A stretch of DNA of 64,000 nucleotides from Macrothele yani (Eukaryota > Arthropoda > Arachnida > Araneae > Macrothelidae): the NCBI GenBank assembly GCA_039090855.1, contig CM077034.1, forward strand, positions 227,256,701 through 227,320,700, in the 5' to 3' direction. A program made the translations under genes and the position numbers. This document shows positions 54,201 through 64,000 of this stretch, piece by piece. Positions within the stretch are counted from its first letter, which is position 1; every line of letters starts with the position of its first letter. The notes under the pieces are model-generated. The model was not told where the DNA came from. It made no database searches and saw only the letters and a program-made list of their open reading frames with translations.

Positions 54201-57200
54201 AGCCTTCTGACCCCCGGTAGTATATAAGGGCGTCTTCTACCTCGCTTCCGTGTCACTTTCCTATCGGGCACTCTAGCCCAAATCTCCTAGCTTCCTATTT
54301 CTAAGGGTTGTTTAAGACCTAGGTTCAGACACTCCCTTCCTAAAATCCTCTACATATGATCTGATCTGATCTACTAGAGCATTGAATGGGCACGTTAAGC
54401 CTTCTGACCCCCGGTAGTAAATATGGGCGTCTTCTACCTCGCTTCCGTGTCACTTTCCTATCGGGCACTCTAGCCCAAATCTCCTAGCTTCCTATTTCTA
54501 AGGGTTGTTTAAGACCTGGGTTCAGACACTCCCTTCCTAAAATCCTCTACATATGATCTGATCTGATCTACTAGAGCATTGAATGGGCACGTTAAGCCTT
54601 CTGACCCCCGGTAGTAAATATGGGCGTCTTCTACCTCGCTTCCGTGTCACTTTCCTATCGGGCACTCTAGCCCAAATCTCCTAGCTTCCTATTCCTAAGG
54701 GCTGTATAAGACCTGGGGCAAGACACTCCCTTCCTAAAATCCTCTACATATGATCTGATCTGATCTACTAGAGCATTGAATGGGCACGTTAAGCCTTCTG
54801 ATCCCCGGTAGTAAATAAGGGTGTCTTCTACCTCGCTTCCGTGTGACTTTCCCATCGGGCACTCTAGCCCAAATCTCCTAGCTTCCTATTTCTAAGGGTT
54901 GTTTAAGACCTGGGGTCAGACACTCCCTTCCTAAAATCGTCTGCATATGATCAGATCTGATCTACTAGAGCATTGAATGGGCACGTTAAGCCTTCTGACC
55001 CCCGATAGTAAATAAGGCCGTCTTCTACCTCGCTTCCGTGTCACTTTCCTATCGGGCACTCTAGCCCAAATCTCCTAGCTTCCTATTTCTAAGGGTTGTT
55101 TAAGACCTGGGTTCAGACACTCCCTTCCTAAAATCCTCTACATATGATCTGATCTGATCTACTAGAGCATTGAATGGGCACGTTAAGCCTTCTGACCCCC
55201 GGTAGTAAATATGGGCGTCTTCTACCTCGCTTCCGTGTCACTTTCCTATCGGGCACTCTAGCCCAAATCTCCTAGCTTCCTATTCCTAAGGGCTGTATAA
55301 GACCTGGGGCAAGACACTCCCTTCCTAAAATCCTCTACATATGATCTGATCTGATCTACTAGAGCATTGAATGGGCACGTTAAGCCTTCTGACCCCCGGT
55401 AGTAAATAAGGGCGTCTTCTACCTCGCTTCCGTGTCACTTTCCTATCGGGCACTCTAGCCCAAATCTCCTAGCTTCCTATTTCTAAGGGTTGTTTAAGAC
55501 CTGGGGTCAGACACTCCCTTCCTAAAATCCTCTACATATGATCTGATCTGATCTACTAGAGCATTGAATGGGCACGTTAAGCCTTCTGATCCCCGGTAGT
55601 AAATAAGGGCGTCTTCTACCTCGCTTCCGTGTCACTTTCCTATCGGGCACTCTAGCCCAAATCTCCTAGCTTCCTATTTCTAAGGGTTGTTTAAGACCTG
55701 GGGTCAGACACTCCTTCCTAAAATCCTCTACATATGATCTGATCTGATCTACTAGAGCATTGAATGGGCACGTTAAGCCTTCTGATCCCCGGTAGTAAAT
55801 AAGGGCGTCTTCTACCTCGCTTCCGTGTCACTTTCCTATCGGGCACTCTAGCCCAAATCTCCTAGCTTCCTATTTCTAAGGGTTGTTTAAGACCTGGGGT
55901 CAGACACTCCTTCCTAAAATCCTCTACATATGATCTGATCTGATCTACTAGAGCATTGAATGGGCACGTTAAGCCTTCTGACCCCCGGTAGTAAATAAGG
56001 GCGTCTTCTACCTCGCTTCCGTGTCACTTTCCTATCGGGCACTCTAGCCCAAATCTCCTAGCTTCCTATTTCTAAGGGTTGTTTAAGACCTGGGGTCAGA
56101 CACTCCCTTCCTAAAATCCTCTACATATGATCTGATCTGATCTACTAGAGCATTGAATGGGCACGTTAAGCCTTCTGATCCCCGGTAGTAAATAAGGGCG
56201 TCTTCTACCTCGCTTCCGTGTCACTTTCCTATCGGGCACTCTAGCCCAAATCTCCTAGCTTCCTATTTCTAAGGGTTGTTTAAGACCTGGGGTCAGACAC
56301 TCCCTTCCTAAAATCCTCTACATATGATCTGATCTGATCTACTAGAGCATTGAATGGGCACGTTAAGCCTTCTGACCCCCGGTAGTAAATAAGGGCGTCT
56401 TCTACCTCGCTTCCGTGTCACTTTCCTATCGGGCACTCTAGCCCAAATCTCCTAGCTTCCTATTTCTAAGGGTTGTTCAAGACCTGGGGTCAGACACTCC
56501 CTTCCTAAAATCCTCTACATATGATCTGATCTGACCTACTAGAGCATTGAATGGGCACGTTAAGCCTTCTGACCCCCGGTAGTAAATAAGGGCGTCTTCT
56601 ACCTCGCTTCCGTGTCACTTTCCTATCGGGCACTCTAGCCCAAATCTCCTAGCTTCCTATTTCTAAGGGTTGTTTAAGACCTGGGGTCAGACACTCCCTT
56701 CCTAAAATCCTCTACATATGATCTGATCTGATCTACTAGAGCATTGAATGGGCACGTTAAGCCTTCTGATCCCCGGTAGTAAATAAGGGCGTCTTCTACC
56801 TCGCTTCCGTGTCACTTTCCTATCGGGCACTCTAGCCCAAATCTCCTAGCTTCCTATTTCTAAGGGTTGTTTAAGACCTGGGGTCAGACACTCCCTTCCT
56901 AAAATCCTCTACATATGATCTGATCTGATCTACTAGAGCATTGAATGGGCACGTTAAGCCTTCTGATCCCCGGTAGTAAATAAGGGCGTCTTCTACCTCG
57001 CTTCCGTGTCACTTTCCTATCGGGCACTCTAGCCCAAATCTCCTAGCTTCCTATTTCTAAGGGTTGTTTAAGACCTGGGGTCAGACACTCCCTTCCTAAA
57101 ATCCTCTACATATGATCTGATCTGATCTACTAGAGCATTGAATGGGCAATGCGTTAAGCCTTCTGATCCCCGGTAGTAAATAAGGGCGTCTTCTACCTCG

Positions 57201-60200
57201 CTTCCGTGCCACTTTCCTATCGGGCACTCTAGCCCAAATCTCCTAGCTTCCTATTTCTAAGGGTTGTTTAAGACCTGGGGTCAGACACTCCCTTCCTAAA
57301 ATCCTCTACATATGATCTGATCTGATCTACTAGAGCATTGAATGGGCACGTTAAGCCTTCTGACCCCCGGTAGTAAATAAGGGCGTCTTCTACCTCGCTT
57401 CCGTGTCACTTTCCTATCGGGCACTCTAGCCCAAATCTCCTAGCTTCCTATTTCTAAGGGTTGTTTAAGACCTGGGGTCAGACACTCCCTTCCTAAAATC
57501 CTCTACATATGATCTGATCTGATCTACTAGAGCATTGAATGGGCACGTTAAGCCTTCTGATCCCCGGTAGTAAATAAGGGCGTCTTCTACCTCGCTTCCG
57601 TGTCACTTTCCTATCGGGCACTCTAGCCCAAATCTCCTAGCTTCCTATTTCTAAGGGTTGTTTAAGACCTGGGGTCAGACACTCCCTTCCTAAAATCCTC
57701 TACATATGATCTGATCTGATCTACTAGAGCATTGAATGGGCACGTTAAGCCTTCTGATCCCCGGTAGTAAATAAGGGCGTCTTCTACCTCGCTTCCGTGC
57801 CACTTTCCCTATCGGGCACTCTAGCCCAAATCTCCTAGCTTCCTATTTCTAAGGGTTGTTTAAGACCTGGGGTCAGACACTCCCTTCCTAAAATCCTCTA
57901 CATATGATCTGATCTGATCTACTAGAGCATTGAATGGGCACGTTAAGCCTTCTGACCCCCGGTAGTAAATAAGGGCGTCTTCTACCTCGCTTCCGTGTCA
58001 CTTTCCTATCGGGCACTCTAGCCCAAATCTCCTAGCTTCCTATTTCTAAGGGTTGTTTAAGACCTGGGGTCAGACACTCCTTCCTAAAATCCTCTACATA
58101 TGATCTGATCTGATCTACTAGAGCATTGAATGGACACGTTAAGCCTTCTGATCCCCGGTAGTAAATAAGGGCGTCTTCTACCTCGCTTCTGTGTCACTTT
58201 CCTATCGGGCACTCTAGCCCAAATCTCCTAGCTTCCTATTTCTAAGGGTTGTTTAAGACCTGGGTTCAGACACTCCCTTCCTAAAATCCTCTACATATGA
58301 TCTGATCTGATCTACTAGAGCATTGAATGGACACGTTAAGCCTTCTGATCCCCGGTAGTAAATAAGGGCGTCTTCTACCTCGCTTCTGTGTCACTTTCCT
58401 ATCGGGCACTCTAGCCCAAATCTCCTAGCTTCCTATTTCTAAGGGTTGTTTAAGACCTGGGGTCAGACACTCCCTTCCTAAAATCCTCTACATATGATCT
58501 GATCTGATCTACTAGAGCATTGAATGGACACGTTAAGCCTTCTGATCCCCGGTAGTAAATAAGGGCGTCTTCTACCTCGCTTCTGTGTCACTTTCCTATC
58601 GGGCACTCTAGCCCAAATCTCCTAGCTTCCTATTTCTAAGGGTTGTTTAAGACCTGGGGTCAGACACTCCTTCCTAAAATCCTCTACATATGATCTGATC
58701 TGATCTACTAGAGCATTGAATGGACACGTTAAGCCTTCTGATCCCCGGTAGTAAATAAGGGCGTCTTCTACCTCGCTTCTGTGTCACTTTCCTATCGGGC
58801 ACTCTAGCCCAAATCTCCTAGCTTCCTATTTCTAAGGGTTGTTTAAGACCTGGGGTCAGACACTCCCTTCCTAAAATCCTCTACATATGATCTGATCTGA
58901 TCTACTAGAGCATTGAATGGACACGTTAAGCCTTCTGATCCCCGGTAGTAAATAAGGGCGTCTTCTACCTCGCTTCTGTGTCACTTTCCTATCGGGCACT
59001 CTAGCCCAAATCTCCTAGCTTCCTATTTCTAAGGGTTGTTTATGACCTGGGTTCAGACACTCCTTCCTAAAATCCTCTACATATGATCTGATCTGATCTA
59101 CTAGAGCATTGAATGGACACGTTAAGCCTTCTGATCCCCGGTAGTAAATAAGGGCGTCTTCTACCTCGCTTCTGTGTCACTTTCCTATCGGGCACTCTAG
59201 CCCAAATCTCCTAGCTTCCTATTTCTAAGGGTTGCTTAAGACCTGGGGTCAGACACTCCCTTCCTAAAATCCTCTACATATGATCTGATCTGATCTACTA
59301 GAGCATTGAATGGACACGTTAAGCCTTCTGATCCCCGGTAGTAAATAAGGGCGTCTTCTACCTCGCTTCTGTGTCACTTTCCTATCGGGCACTCTAGCCC
59401 AAATCTCCTAGCTTCCTATTTCTAAGGGTTGTTTAAGACCTGGGTTCAGACACTCCCTTCCTAAAATCCTCTACATATGATCTGATCTGATCTACTAGAG
59501 CATTGAATGGACACGTTAAGCCTTCTGATCCCCGGTAGTAAATAAAGGCGTCTTCTACCTCGCTTCTGTGTCACTTTCCTATCGGGCACTCTAGCCCAAA
59601 TCTCCTAGCTTCCTATTTCTAAGGGTTGTTTAAGACCTGGGGTCAGACACTCCCTTCCTAAAATCCTCTACATATGATCTGATCTGATCTACTAGAGCAT
59701 TGAATGGACACGTTAAGCCTTCTGATCCCCGGTAGTAAATAAGGGCGTCTTCTACCTCGCTTCTGTGTCACTTTCCTATCGGGCACTCTAGCCCAAATCT
59801 CCTAGCTTCCTATTTCTAAGGGTTGTTTAAGACCTGGGGTCAGACACTCCCTTCCTAAAATCCTCTACATATGATCTGATCTGATCTACTAGAGCATTGA
59901 ATGGACACGTTAAGCCTTCTGATCCCCGGTAGTAAATAAGGGCGTCTTCTACCTCGCTTCCGTGTCACTTTCCTATCGGGCACTCTAGCCCAAATCTCCT
60001 AGCTTCCTATTTCTAAGGGTTGTTTAAGACCTGGGGTCAGACACTCCCTTCCTAAAATCCTCTACATATGATCTGATCTGATCTACTAGAGCATTGAATG
60101 GGCACGTTAAGCCTTCTGATCCCCGGTAGTAAATAAGGGCGTCTTCTACCTCGCTTCCGTGCCACTTTCCTATCGGGCACTCTAGCCCAAATCTCCTAGC

Positions 60201-61850
60201 TTCCTATTTCTAAGGGTTGTTTAAGACCTGGGGTCAGACACTCCCTTCCTAAAATCCTCTACATATGATCTGATCTGATCTACTAGAGCATTGAATGGGC
60301 ACGTTAAGCCTTCTGACCCCCGGTAGTAAATAAGGGCGTCTTCTACCTCGCTTCCGTGTCACTTTCCTATCAGGCACTCTAGCCCAAATCTCCTAGCTTC
60401 CTATTTCTAAGGGTTGTTTAAGACCTGGGGTCAGATACTTCTTTCCTAAAATCCTCTACATATGATCAGATCTGATCTACTAGAGCATTGAATGGGCACG
60501 TTAAGCCTTCTGATCCCCGGTAGTAAATAAGGGCGTCTTCTACCTCACTTCCGTGCCACTTTCCTATCGGGCACTCTAGCCCAAATCTCCTAGCTTCCTA
60601 TTTCTAAGGGTTGTTTAAGACCTGGGGTCAGACACTCCCTTCCTAAAATCCTCTACATATGATCTGATCTGATCTACTAGAGCATTGAATGGGCACGTTA
60701 AGCCTTCTGACCCCCGGTAGTAAATAAGGGCGTCTTCTACCTCGCTTCCGTGTCACTTTCCTATCAGGCACTCTAGCCCAAATCTCCTAGCTTCCTATTT
60801 CTAAGGGTTGTTTAAGACCTGGGGTCAGATACTTCTTTCCTAAAATCCTCTACATATGATCAGATCTGATCTACTAGAGCATTGAATGGGCACGTTAAGC
60901 CTTCTGACCCCCGGTAGTAAATAAGGGCGTCTTCTACCTCGCTTCCGTGTCACTTTCCTATCGGGCACTCTAGCCCAAATCTCCTAGCTTCCTATTTCTA
61001 AGGGTTGTTTAAGACCTAAGGTCAGACACTCCCTTCCTAAAATCTTCTACATATATGATCTGATCTGATCTACTAGAGCATTGAATGGGCACGTTAAGCC
61101 TTCTGATCCCCGGTAGTAAATAAGGGCGTCTTCTACCTCGCTTCCGTGCCACTTTCCTATCGGGCACTCTAGCCCAAATCTCCTAGCTTCCTATTTCTAA
61201 GGGTTGTTTAAGACCTGGGGTCAGACACTCCCTTTCTAAAATCCTCTACATATGATCTGATCTGATCTACTAGAGCATTGAATGGGCACGTTAAGCCTTC
61301 TGACCCCCGGTAGTAAATAAGGGCGTCTTCTATCTCGCTTCCGTGTCACTTTCCTATGGGGCGCTCTATCCCAAATCTCCTAGCTTCCTATTTCTAAGGG
61401 TTGTTTAAGACCTGGGGTCAGACACTCCCTTCCTAAAATCCTCTACATATGATCTGATCTGATCTACTAGAGCATTGAATGGGCACGTTAAGCCTTCTGA
61501 CCCCCGGTAGTAAATAAGGGCGTCTTCTACCTCGCTTCCGTGTCACTTTCCTATCGGGCACTCTAGCCCAAATCTCCTAGCTTCCTATTTCTAAGGGTTG
61601 TTTAAGACCTGGGGTCAGACACTCCCTTCCTAAAATCCTCTACATCTGATCTGATCTGATCTACTAGAGCATTGAATGGGCACGTTAAGCCTTCTGATCC
61701 CCGGTAGTAAATAAGGGCGTCTTCTACCTCGCTTCCGTGTCACTTTCCTATCGGGCACTCTAGCCCAAATCTCCTAGCTTCCTATTTCTAAGGGCTATAT
61801 AAGACCTAGGGTAAGACACTCCCTTCCTAAAATCCTGTATATATGATAAT
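51295..61850 (+). repeat. 197-bp satellite, ~53 copies (10.5 kb)
   Basis: The unit contains ATCTCCTAGCTTCCTATTTC, TAAGGGTTGTTTAAGACCTG, TGATCTGATCTGATCTACTA, GAGCATTGAATGGGCACGTT and GGGCGTCTTCTACCTCGCTT. Spacing is 196-198 bp. Variant markers define higher-order domains: GGCTGTATAAG...GGCAAGAC recurs every ~590 bp (three units) at 53.5-55.3 kb; TGATCAGATCTG every ~394 bp (two units) at 52.6-53.4 and 60.5-60.9 kb; and GAATGGACACG with CGCTTCTGTG fill 58.1-59.9 kb. The first and last units are the most diverged. No ORF here is meaningful. Confidence 0.97.
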
Positions 61851-61907
61851 TTGATCATCACAGAATCATTTCGGTGCTAGCTCGTAGTGTGATCATGTAG
61901 CCAGAAC

Positions 61908-62247
61908 ATGAAAGGAGGCCAATTACGGATACTTTTTCTGTATGAGTTCAAACTGGGCCACAACGCCGCAAAAGCAACCAGAAACATCAACACAGCATTT
62001 GGAGATGACACAATAAATGAACGGACCATGCAGCGATGGTTAAAAAAATTCAGAGTCGGGGATATGGAACTTGCAAATGCACCGTGCGGGCACTCAGCAC
62101 CAACCATCGACAACAACAAACTGCAAACCCTAGTCGAGAGTGATCCGAGCCAAACTGTACGGGACACGGCAGAGAAATTAGGCGTCAACTATTCGGCAGT
62201 TTCCCGTCACTTGCAAGAACTTGGTAAAGTCAGGACCTCTGTTTGAT
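61908..62247 (+). pseudogene. Mariner transposase N-terminal DNA-binding domain
   Basis: ATG at 61908, then QLRILFLYEFKLGHNAAKAT, RNINTAFGDDTINERTMQRW and LKKFRVGDMELANAP (first HTH), and LVESDPSQTVRDTAEKLGVN, YSAVSRHLQELGKV (second HTH). This is the paired-like N-terminal half of a mariner transposase in one open frame, truncated before the catalytic domain by the SINE-3 array. Confidence 0.9.
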
Positions 62248-62277
62248 GTTCTCTGTTTGATGATATGACCTCTGTTT

Positions 62278-63215
62278 GATGTTCCTGGTCCACGTTAAAT
62301 GTCTGTATTAATTATTCATTCGCCTTCTAATTATTTCTTCAGTTGCTGCTTACCATCTTTGGTGAATCCCCAGCATTGTGCGGGGCTCCAAGAAGCAACC
62401 TGCCAACTTGGCTTGGCAGTTAGCGTGTGTGAGTCTGGAGGAATTCGAGGCCGCTGTGGTGTAGCGGAAGCATATCCGGTGCGTAACTGGAAGACTCTGG
62501 GTTCGACTCCCGGTGGCGGCCAATGAGAATTTTTCCGTGACTCACTTATAAACGTGGAAAGAGCGAAGATCTTTGCTTGATGTTCCTGGTCCGCGTTAAA
62601 TGCCTGTATTAATTATTCATTCGCCTTCTAATTATTTCTTCAGTTGCTGCTTACCATCTTTGGTGAATCCCCAGCATTGTGCGGGGCTCCAAGAAGCAAC
62701 TGCCAACTTGGCTTGGCAGTTAGCGTGTGTGAGTCTGGAGGAATTCGAGGCCGCTGTGGTGTAGCGGAAGCATATCCGGTGCGTAACTGGAAGACTCTGG
62801 GTTCGACTCCGGTGGCGGCCAATGAGAATTTTTCCGTGACTCACTTATAAACGTGGAAAGAGCGAAGATCTTTGTTTGATGTTCCTGGTCCACGTTAAAT
62901 GTCTGTATTAATTATTCATTCGCCTTCTAATTATTTCTTCAGTTGCTGCTTACCATCTTTGGTGAATCCCCAGCATTGTGCGGGGCTCCAAGAAGCAACC
63001 TGCCAACTTGGCTTGGCAGTTAGCGTGTGTGAGTCTGGAGGAATTCGAGGCCGCTGTGGTGAAGCGGAAGGATATCCGGCGCATAACTGGAAGACCCTGG
63101 GTTCCACTCCCGGTGGCGGCCAATGAGAATTTTTCCGTGACTCATTTATAAACGTGGAAAGAGCGAAGTTCTTTGTTTGATGTTCCTGGTCCACGTTAAA
63201 TGTCTGTATTAATTA
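62278..63215 (+). repeat. SINE-3 tandem array (three ~300-bp units)
   Basis: Units start at gatgttcctggtccacgtta (62278, 62580, 62878; partial at 63180). Each holds a tRNA-like head near its 3' part at 62449-62521, 62749-62820 and 63049-63121: acceptor GGCCGCT/GGCGGCC, box A TGGTGTAGCGG, anticodon loop TGCGTAA (CGT), box B GGTTCGACTCC. The tail is caatgagaatttttccgtga and aacgtggaaagagcga. Unit 2 has lost one base of the T-arm. These are SINE heads; normal tRNA genes are unlikely. Confidence 0.88.
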
Positions 63216-63269
63216 TGATTAAAAGTGATGCATATAGAAAAGTACAAAATCATAAAGGCATGCACTTAC

Positions 63270-63480
63270 CCCTTCGGTTAATAACTTGAGAACAAGGTGG
63301 ACAAAACCACTCTTCAATGGGAATAGTTTCAAGGGGCGGATCTAGGCACTCACAGTGGTAGCCAGAGTCACAGGAATCACACAAGAGTAGACGATCTTCC
63401 CTATCACCAAGGTGACACACTTCACACAAAGTAACTTCTTCGACATATTCCTCTTCTTTTTTCTTCATCCGCACTTTCAC
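63270..63480 (-). CDS. PHRF1: PHRF1-like gene, PHD finger exon
   Basis: The exon follows aatgtttag and ends CGAAGGG/GTAAGT, a near-ideal donor; 211 nt, leaving in phase 1. It encodes [20 protein letters not shown], then the PHD finger [39 protein letters not shown] and WFCPPC. The ligands are Cys4-His-Cys3 (CxxC, CxxC, HxxC, CxxC). The [10 protein letters not shown] and CLDPPL...WFCP pattern is that of PHRF1, whose PHD finger reads histone H3 tails and follows a RING finger. The RING exon would lie upstream (beyond 64000) and the next exon is at 35695-35825, 27.4 kb away across two satellites. Confidence 0.9.
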
Positions 63481-63677
63481 CTAAACATTACAAATTACTT
63501 GATTTCAAAGTTTCAGATACATACAAACAAATCTACTAGAGGATGACTTACATTATTTATATGGTGACAGGTGATTGTGAAGGTGAAGAAAAACATTGGG
63601 AACAAGCTAATAGAAATGAGGAAATACACGAAGCACTGAAATCAAATTACAAAAGATAGCCATTTAAAATTAAAATA

Positions 63678-64000
63678 CAGGGCGATTCAAAAGTCCCCGA
63701 ACTCTGCATTCAAATATTTCTACTACGAATATAGTGATGTATAACTATACTGTTATATTGACACTCATACTTGCAGGTGATGAAAACCACTTTACAATAG
63801 ATGCTGGAATTGTCCACCGTTCTGTTTGAAGACGCAAATTCACCTGACGACACACGTTGGCGGACACTCTTTCCAGCGTGTTGGCTGGTATGTCCCTCAC
63901 GGCTGTAATGATGTTGTTCCGCAGATCCCGTACCGTCTTAGGGTTGCTGTGGTAAACTGTGTCTTTCAGATAGCCCCACAAATAAAAGTCTGGGGAACGA
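63678..64000 (-). pseudogene. Mariner-like element end and transposase C-terminus (continues past the window)
   Basis: cagggcgattcaaaagtccc after a TA is a terminal repeat of this superfamily. The minus strand from 63981 reads MWGYLKDTVYHSNPKTVRDL, RNNIITAVRDIPANTLERVS and ANVCRQVNLRLQTE, the C-terminal part that follows SPDLxPxDFFLWGYLK in the family found at 46.6 kb. It is open for 78 residues; the rest lies outside the window. Confidence 0.85.

Noticed and set aside
54667..54855. ORF of 62 residues
   Set aside because: Lies wholly inside the 197-bp satellite and is a by-product of one variant unit.
62449..63121. Three functional tRNA genes
   Set aside because: Good cloverleaf, but the copies are embedded in identical 300-bp SINE-3 units and the second has lost a T-arm base.

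Overview
The window is animal nuclear DNA, most likely from an arthropod with a large, repeat-rich genome. The species cannot be named from the sequence. It has spliced host exons with GT/AG borders, tRNA-derived SINEs, non-LTR retrotransposons, Penelope-like elements (PLEs), many Tc1/mariner relics and long satellites. There are no bacterial-type operons, ribosome binding sites or CRISPR arrays.

The only host gene I can support is a PHRF1-type gene (PHD and RING finger protein) on the minus strand. Four exons are visible: 63270-63480 (PHD finger), 35695-35825 (conserved Arg/Ser linker), 28802-28999 (Lys/Arg-rich tract) and 17191-17402 (conserved LGL...FDFDP block). Their splice phases agree (1/1, 0/0, 0/0). 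Nearly everything between 17.4 and 63.2 kb is therefore intron filled with repeats. The RING exon should lie beyond 64000 and the C-terminal exons below position 1.

Layout: 0.2-1.7 kb Tc1-1; 2.2-3.6 kb SINE-1-based 310-bp array; 4.1-7.0 kb Tc1-2 with its 3' end repeated six times; 7.4-8.2 kb SINE-1 cluster; 8.2-12.7 kb Tc1 and LINE-A relics, including a tandem array of LINE-A 3' ends; 13.1-14.9 kb array of about 150 bp with a CTCF-like core in each unit; 15.2-16.9 kb PLE-1 with inverted terminal arms; 17.9-19.8 kb SINE-1 array; 20.0-22.0 kb Tc1-4; 22.3-23.3 kb LINE-B (RTE/BovB-like); 23.6-25.5 kb SINE-1 array; 25.8-27.0 kb LINE-A; 27.3-28.1 kb 67-bp minisatellite; 29.5-30.4 kb SINE-2 (tRNA-Thr-derived) inside a Tc1 relic; 30.7-32.3 kb 177-bp repeats; 32.4-35.4 kb PLE-2 remnant and two giant hairpins; 35.9-42.8 kb an R4/Dong-like LINE-C interrupted by a near-complete PLE-2, a SINE-1 array and a 27 x 32-bp minisatellite; 43.1-46.0 kb 107-bp satellite; 46-51 kb nested LINE-A, mariner-like, TTAA-MITE, hAT-like and Tc1-6 elements; 51.3-61.9 kb a 197-bp satellite of about 53 copies; 61.9-63.2 kb mariner relic and tandem SINE-3; 63.7-64.0 kb a mariner-like end.

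Three observations deserve most attention. (1) The PLE termini carry hammerhead-ribozyme-like motifs; in PLE-1 the inverted arm starts at the predicted self-cleavage site, and in the 32.7-33.1 kb hairpin the ribozyme helix I runs into a ~170-bp inverted repeat. (2) Eleven CTCF-like cores recur every ~150 bp in one orientation. (3) Fragments of at least seven unrelated mobile elements have independently become tandem arrays, one of them exactly 27 x 32 bp inside a retrotransposon ORF. Family names such as Tc1-1, LINE-A and PLE-2 are labels used only here.
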